DNA from: Tistlia consotensis USBA 355
GTDB taxonomy: Bacteria; Pseudomonadota; Alphaproteobacteria; Kiloniellales; DSM-21159
DNA: 64,000 nucleotides
Assembly (NCBI RefSeq): GCF_900177295.1
Contig: NZ_FWZX01000001.1
Location: forward strand, 434,001-498,000
Direction of reading: 5' to 3'
Below, one piece after another: positions 61,517 to 64,000 of this stretch (positions are counted from its first letter, which is position 1; every line of letters begins with the position of its first letter). The position numbers and the translations under genes are program-made. The notes beneath the pieces were generated by a model. It had not been told where the DNA came from, ran no database searches, and saw only the letters and a list, made by a program, of their open reading frames with translations.

Positions 61517-61713
61517 TCATATGTGAGATACCAGTCACTTGCCGGGACTATTACTTCGGTTGCCTGAACATTAACGAATGGCAAAGCCTGCCGTGGCGTC
61601 GCGGGAAATCGCCTCGCCTTTGTAACTTTTCGTTGATTAATCCCGATGGCGGCGAGCATCATGTCTCGTCGTCGGTGTACAAGCACCTCTCACAATAACC
61701 ACAGGTACACAGT

Positions 61714-62094
61714 GTGCTGAATACTCGGGATATCGAAGGAAGGATCGAACGCCACGTCGGGCGCCGGATTCGCGAGAGGCGAATTCTGCTCGGTCTGACC
61801 CAGCAGCGCCTGGCCGAGATGATCGGCGTCACCTACCAGCAGGCCCACAAGTACGAGCGCGGCATCAACCGGGTGTCGGCGGGCCGGCTCTACGAGCTGG
61901 CCCAGGCGCTCGGCGTCGAGGTCGGCTACTTCTTCGAAGGTTTCGACGCCCGCCAGCCCTGCGAACAGATGCCGGAACGCCAGCGCATGAGCCTCGACGT
62001 CGCGCGCAACTTCTCGCGGATCCGCGACGAGCGCAGCCGCGAGGCGCTGGCCCAGCTCTGCCGGGTCATGGCCGACGGTGCCCGCGAGATCTGA
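61714..62094 (+). CDS. XRE-family helix-turn-helix regulator
   Basis: A 126-residue regulator with a Cro/CI-type helix-turn-helix (about 18-72: RIRERRILLGLTQQRLAEMIGVTYQQAHKYERGINRVSAGRLYELAQALGVEVGYFFEGF), a form very common in alphaproteobacteria, and a helical C-terminal tail of 45 residues. It starts with GTG. The 243-base AT-rich upstream region contains a Fur-like site and GTGTAC (61675-61680) with its complement GTACAC (61705-61710) near the start codon, possible operator arms. Its targets are unknown. It is convergent with argB. Confidence 0.88.
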   Translation: MLNTRDIEGRIERHVGRRIRERRILLGLTQQRLAEMIGVTYQQAHKYERGINRVSAGRLYELAQALGVEVGYFFEGFDARQPCEQMPERQRMSLDVARNFSRIRDERSREALAQLCRVMADGAREI

Positions 62095-62130
62095 CCGGAG
62101 CCGATCCCGGCGCGCCGCAGCCGGCGCCCG

Positions 62131-63039
62131 TCAGCGCTTGATCAGCGTGCCGATACCGCGGTCGGTGAAGATCTCCAGCAGCATGGCATGGGGCACGCGC
62201 CCGTCCAGGATGACCGCCGCCTCGACGCCCTCCTGGACCGCCTGCACGCAGGTCTCCAGCTTCGGGATCATGCCGCCCGAGATGGTGCCGTCGGCCTGCA
62301 GCCGGGCGACGTCCTCGACGGACAGCTCCTCGATCAACCGGCCTTCCTTGTCGAGCACGCCGGCGACGTCGGTCAGCAGCAGCAGGCGCGTCGCGCCGAC
62401 CGCCCCGGCGACCGCCCCGGCCACCGTGTCGGCGTTGATGTTGTAGGTCTCGCCGCCGGCGCCGATGCCGATCGGCGCGATCACCGGGATCATGCCGGCC
62501 TGCTGCAGGTTCTCGAGCACCTGGGGATTGACCACGCGCGGCTCGCCGACGAAGCCCAGGTCGAGGATCTTCTCGATGTTGGATTCGGGGTCGCGCTTGG
62601 TGCGGCGCAGCTTGCGCGCCTGGATCAGCCCGCCGTCCTTGCCCGACAGGCCGATCGCCGTGCCGCCGGCCTCGTTGATCGCCGCGACGATCGACTTGTT
62701 GATCGAGCCGGACAGGACCATCTCGACGATGTCGACCGTCTCGGCGTCGGTGACGCGCAGGCCGTCGACGAACTCGCTCTTGACCGCGAGGCGCTTCAGC
62801 ATGTCGCCGATCTGCGGCCCGCCACCGTGGACGACGATCGGGTTGACGCCGACCTGGCGCAGCAGCACGACGTCGCGCGCGAAGACGTCGGCCAGCTTCT
62901 TGTCGCCCATGGCGTGGCCGCCGTACTTCACGACGACGTTCTTGCCGGCGTAGCGCCGCATGAAGGGCAGCGCCTCGGTGATCGTCTCGGCGGTGCGCAG
63001 CCAGTTCTTGGTTTCGGCGATGTTGCGATGCGTCGTCAT
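62131..63039 (-). CDS. argB: Acetylglutamate kinase ArgB
   Basis: Second step of arginine synthesis: phosphorylation of N-acetylglutamate. The 302-residue amino-acid kinase has [10 protein letters not shown] with the catalytic Lys, [34 protein letters not shown] and a closing [17 protein letters not shown], as in ArgB. The N-terminal 25 residues with the [13 protein letters not shown] helix resemble the arginine-feedback-sensitive hexameric type. GGAGG precedes the ATG at 63039. argH, for the last step of the pathway, lies at 18963. Confidence 0.95.
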   Translation of the reverse strand: MTTHRNIAETKNWLRTAETITEALPFMRRYAGKNVVVKYGGHAMGDKKLADVFARDVVLLRQVGVNPIVVHGGGPQIGDMLKRLAVKSEFVDGLRVTDAETVDIVEMVLSGSINKSIVAAINEAGGTAIGLSGKDGGLIQARKLRRTKRDPESNIEKILDLGFVGEPRVVNPQVLENLQQAGMIPVIAPIGIGAGGETYNINADTVAGAVAGAVGATRLLLLTDVAGVLDKEGRLIEELSVEDVARLQADGTISGGMIPKLETCVQAVQEGVEAAVILDGRVPHAMLLEIFTDRGIGTLIKR

Positions 63040-63118
63040 GCTGTCCTCCCCGCCGGACCCGCTTCCTCGGTCGGGGCGCACCATAGAGCAGAACGCCCCT
63101 GGACGGAATCGCCGACCG

Positions 63119-63997
63119 TCACCGCGGCGGCGGCGCGGCGGGCTGGCCGGAGGCGTGCAGGCGCAGGTAGTCCATGACCCTGGCGTCGCGCCACCCCTCG
63201 TCGCGATGCACCTCCGCCGCGCGCGCCTGCCGGCAGGCCGCGACCGCGGCCGCGGCGCCCGTCGCGACCGGCCCGGAGCCCAGGACCTGGCGGCCGCGGG
63301 CCTCGAGCTCGGCGACGATCTCCGGCGGCGGGACCGGGCCACCGGCGAGCCAGGCCTCGGACAGGGCGAAGCCGTCGCGACGGAACAGGTCGATCATGTA
63401 GTCGCTCGCCGACTGCAGCCGCGCCTCGCCGCCGGGAACGACCGAGACGATGGGCAGGATCGGGGCCAGGGCCGGCAGCGCATGGTTGGCGAAGACCCTG
63501 GCCCCCCAATAGCGCTCGGCGATCTCCGCGAAATGCTCCGGCCCGCGGATCGCCTCGAAGCCCGACTCCGGCAACGGCAGGATCTCGATCTTCGGCTTCG
63601 TCACCGTCACCGTGTCGTTGGCGACGTCGACATAGAGCCCGCCGACCTGCAGGGCGTTCTGGAAGTAGAGCCCCCGCAGGGCTCCCCAGATCGGCCGGAT
63701 CACGCCGCCCTCGGCCAGGAACCGCCGGATCGCCCGCTCGACCGGGCCGTCGACGCGCGCCAGGCGCCCGCGGAAGCGCGCGACCACGTCCTCGGTGATC
63801 GGCTGGCAGCGGCCGAGCGGGTAGCTCTTCCCGGAGACCGGCCTGAGACGCGGTCCCAGGGCCGCGTCGGTCTCCCGGCGCAACGCCAGGAGCAGGGCCG
63901 ACAGCTGGCCCTGGATCGGCCGCAGGTGGCGGGCCGTCAGGGCGACCTGCCGACGGGTGACCGGCGCCGGCTGCTGGGGCAGAAGGGGCACGGCCAT
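63119..63997 (-). CDS. Unknown 292-residue protein, near window edge
   Basis: I do not recognise this protein. It has no signal peptide or long membrane segment. The first 130 residues look helical and basic; a central part (about 105-215) alternates hydrophobic strands and Pro-rich turns ([15 protein letters not shown]-like pattern, [17 protein letters not shown]); the C terminus is helical and ends in a Pro/Arg tail. ATG 63997 is 3 bases from the end of the window, so a longer upstream start cannot be excluded. It is 79 bases upstream of argB on the same strand and may share its transcript. Confidence 0.6.
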   Translation of the reverse strand: MAVPLLPQQPAPVTRRQVALTARHLRPIQGQLSALLLALRRETDAALGPRLRPVSGKSYPLGRCQPITEDVVARFRGRLARVDGPVERAIRRFLAEGGVIRPIWGALRGLYFQNALQVGGLYVDVANDTVTVTKPKIEILPLPESGFEAIRGPEHFAEIAERYWGARVFANHALPALAPILPIVSVVPGGEARLQSASDYMIDLFRRDGFALSEAWLAGGPVPPPEIVAELEARGRQVLGSGPVATGAAAAVAACRQARAAEVHRDEGWRDARVMDYLRLHASGQPAAPPPR

Positions 63998-64000
63998 CGG

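Overview
The window is one contiguous chromosomal stretch of a very GC-rich Gram-negative bacterium. The gene set (hflKC-degP, CpdR, FtsEX, a TIGR02302-family protein, EtfBA, PhaR, class II ribonucleotide reductase, MetX-MetW, CM-HisC-TyrA) and its order point to an alphaproteobacterium of the Rhodospirillales type; the species cannot be named from the sequence. About 65 protein genes are packed with small gaps and frequent GTGA/ATGA overlaps. I see no rRNA, tRNA, CRISPR array, prophage, transposase or integrase, and no gene-free stretch longer than 300 bases.

Layout. 0-6.4 kb: serB; then, leftward, hflK-hflC-DUF2065-degP (membrane and periplasmic protein quality control); mrp. 6.4-12 kb: a glycolate oxidase operon glcD-glcE-(unknown membrane protein)-glcF, with a clear promoter and a GntR/FadR-type operator. 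12-15 kb: Ca2+/cation antiporter, FkbM methyltransferase, HIG1-type protein and cobalamin adenosyltransferase. 15-18 kb: etfB-etfA-3-hydroxybutyryl-CoA dehydrogenase behind a structured leader. 18-25 kb: an orphan small gene, a TlpA thioredoxin, argH-lipoprotein-lysA-TIGR02302, and cpdR. 25-31 kb: MJ0042 zinc-finger protein, ftsE-ftsX-ydcF-plsC and a secreted orphan. 31-41 kb: AdoCbl-dependent nrdJ, DUF4010 protein, chaC, a LysR/EamA divergent pair, uppP, and feoA-feoB with a Fur-like box. 41-46 kb: CM-hisC-tyrA divergent from metX-metW. 46-48.4 kb: a four-gene cluster of a five-EF-hand exported protein, an ECF sigma factor, a membrane anti-sigma-like protein and a CnrX/ZraP-like periplasmic metal sensor. 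48.4-51.5 kb: methyltransferase, gloB-gst-DUF985 cupin, and a CMD-family protein. 51.5-56.2 kb: polyhydroxyalkanoate genes phaB, phaA, a class III-like phaC with a short phaE-like partner, and phaR. 56.2-64 kb: PAS-GGDEF-EAL protein, acyl-CoA ligase with a ketopantoate reductase-like enzyme, an XRE regulator, argB and an unknown gene.

How they fit together. EtfAB, 3-hydroxybutyryl-CoA dehydrogenase and the PHA genes suggest a metabolism centred on acyl-CoA and carbon storage. Cobalamin adenosyltransferase supplies the cofactor that NrdJ needs. GloB, GST and ChaC form a glutathione theme. The most interesting candidates for something under-described are the EF-hand/ECF/metal-sensor cluster at 46.2-48.4 kb, the split class III-like PHA synthase with a short basic-tailed PhaE, and the unknown membrane protein embedded in the glycolate oxidase operon. 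All start sites were chosen by eye from family length and ribosome-binding sites.
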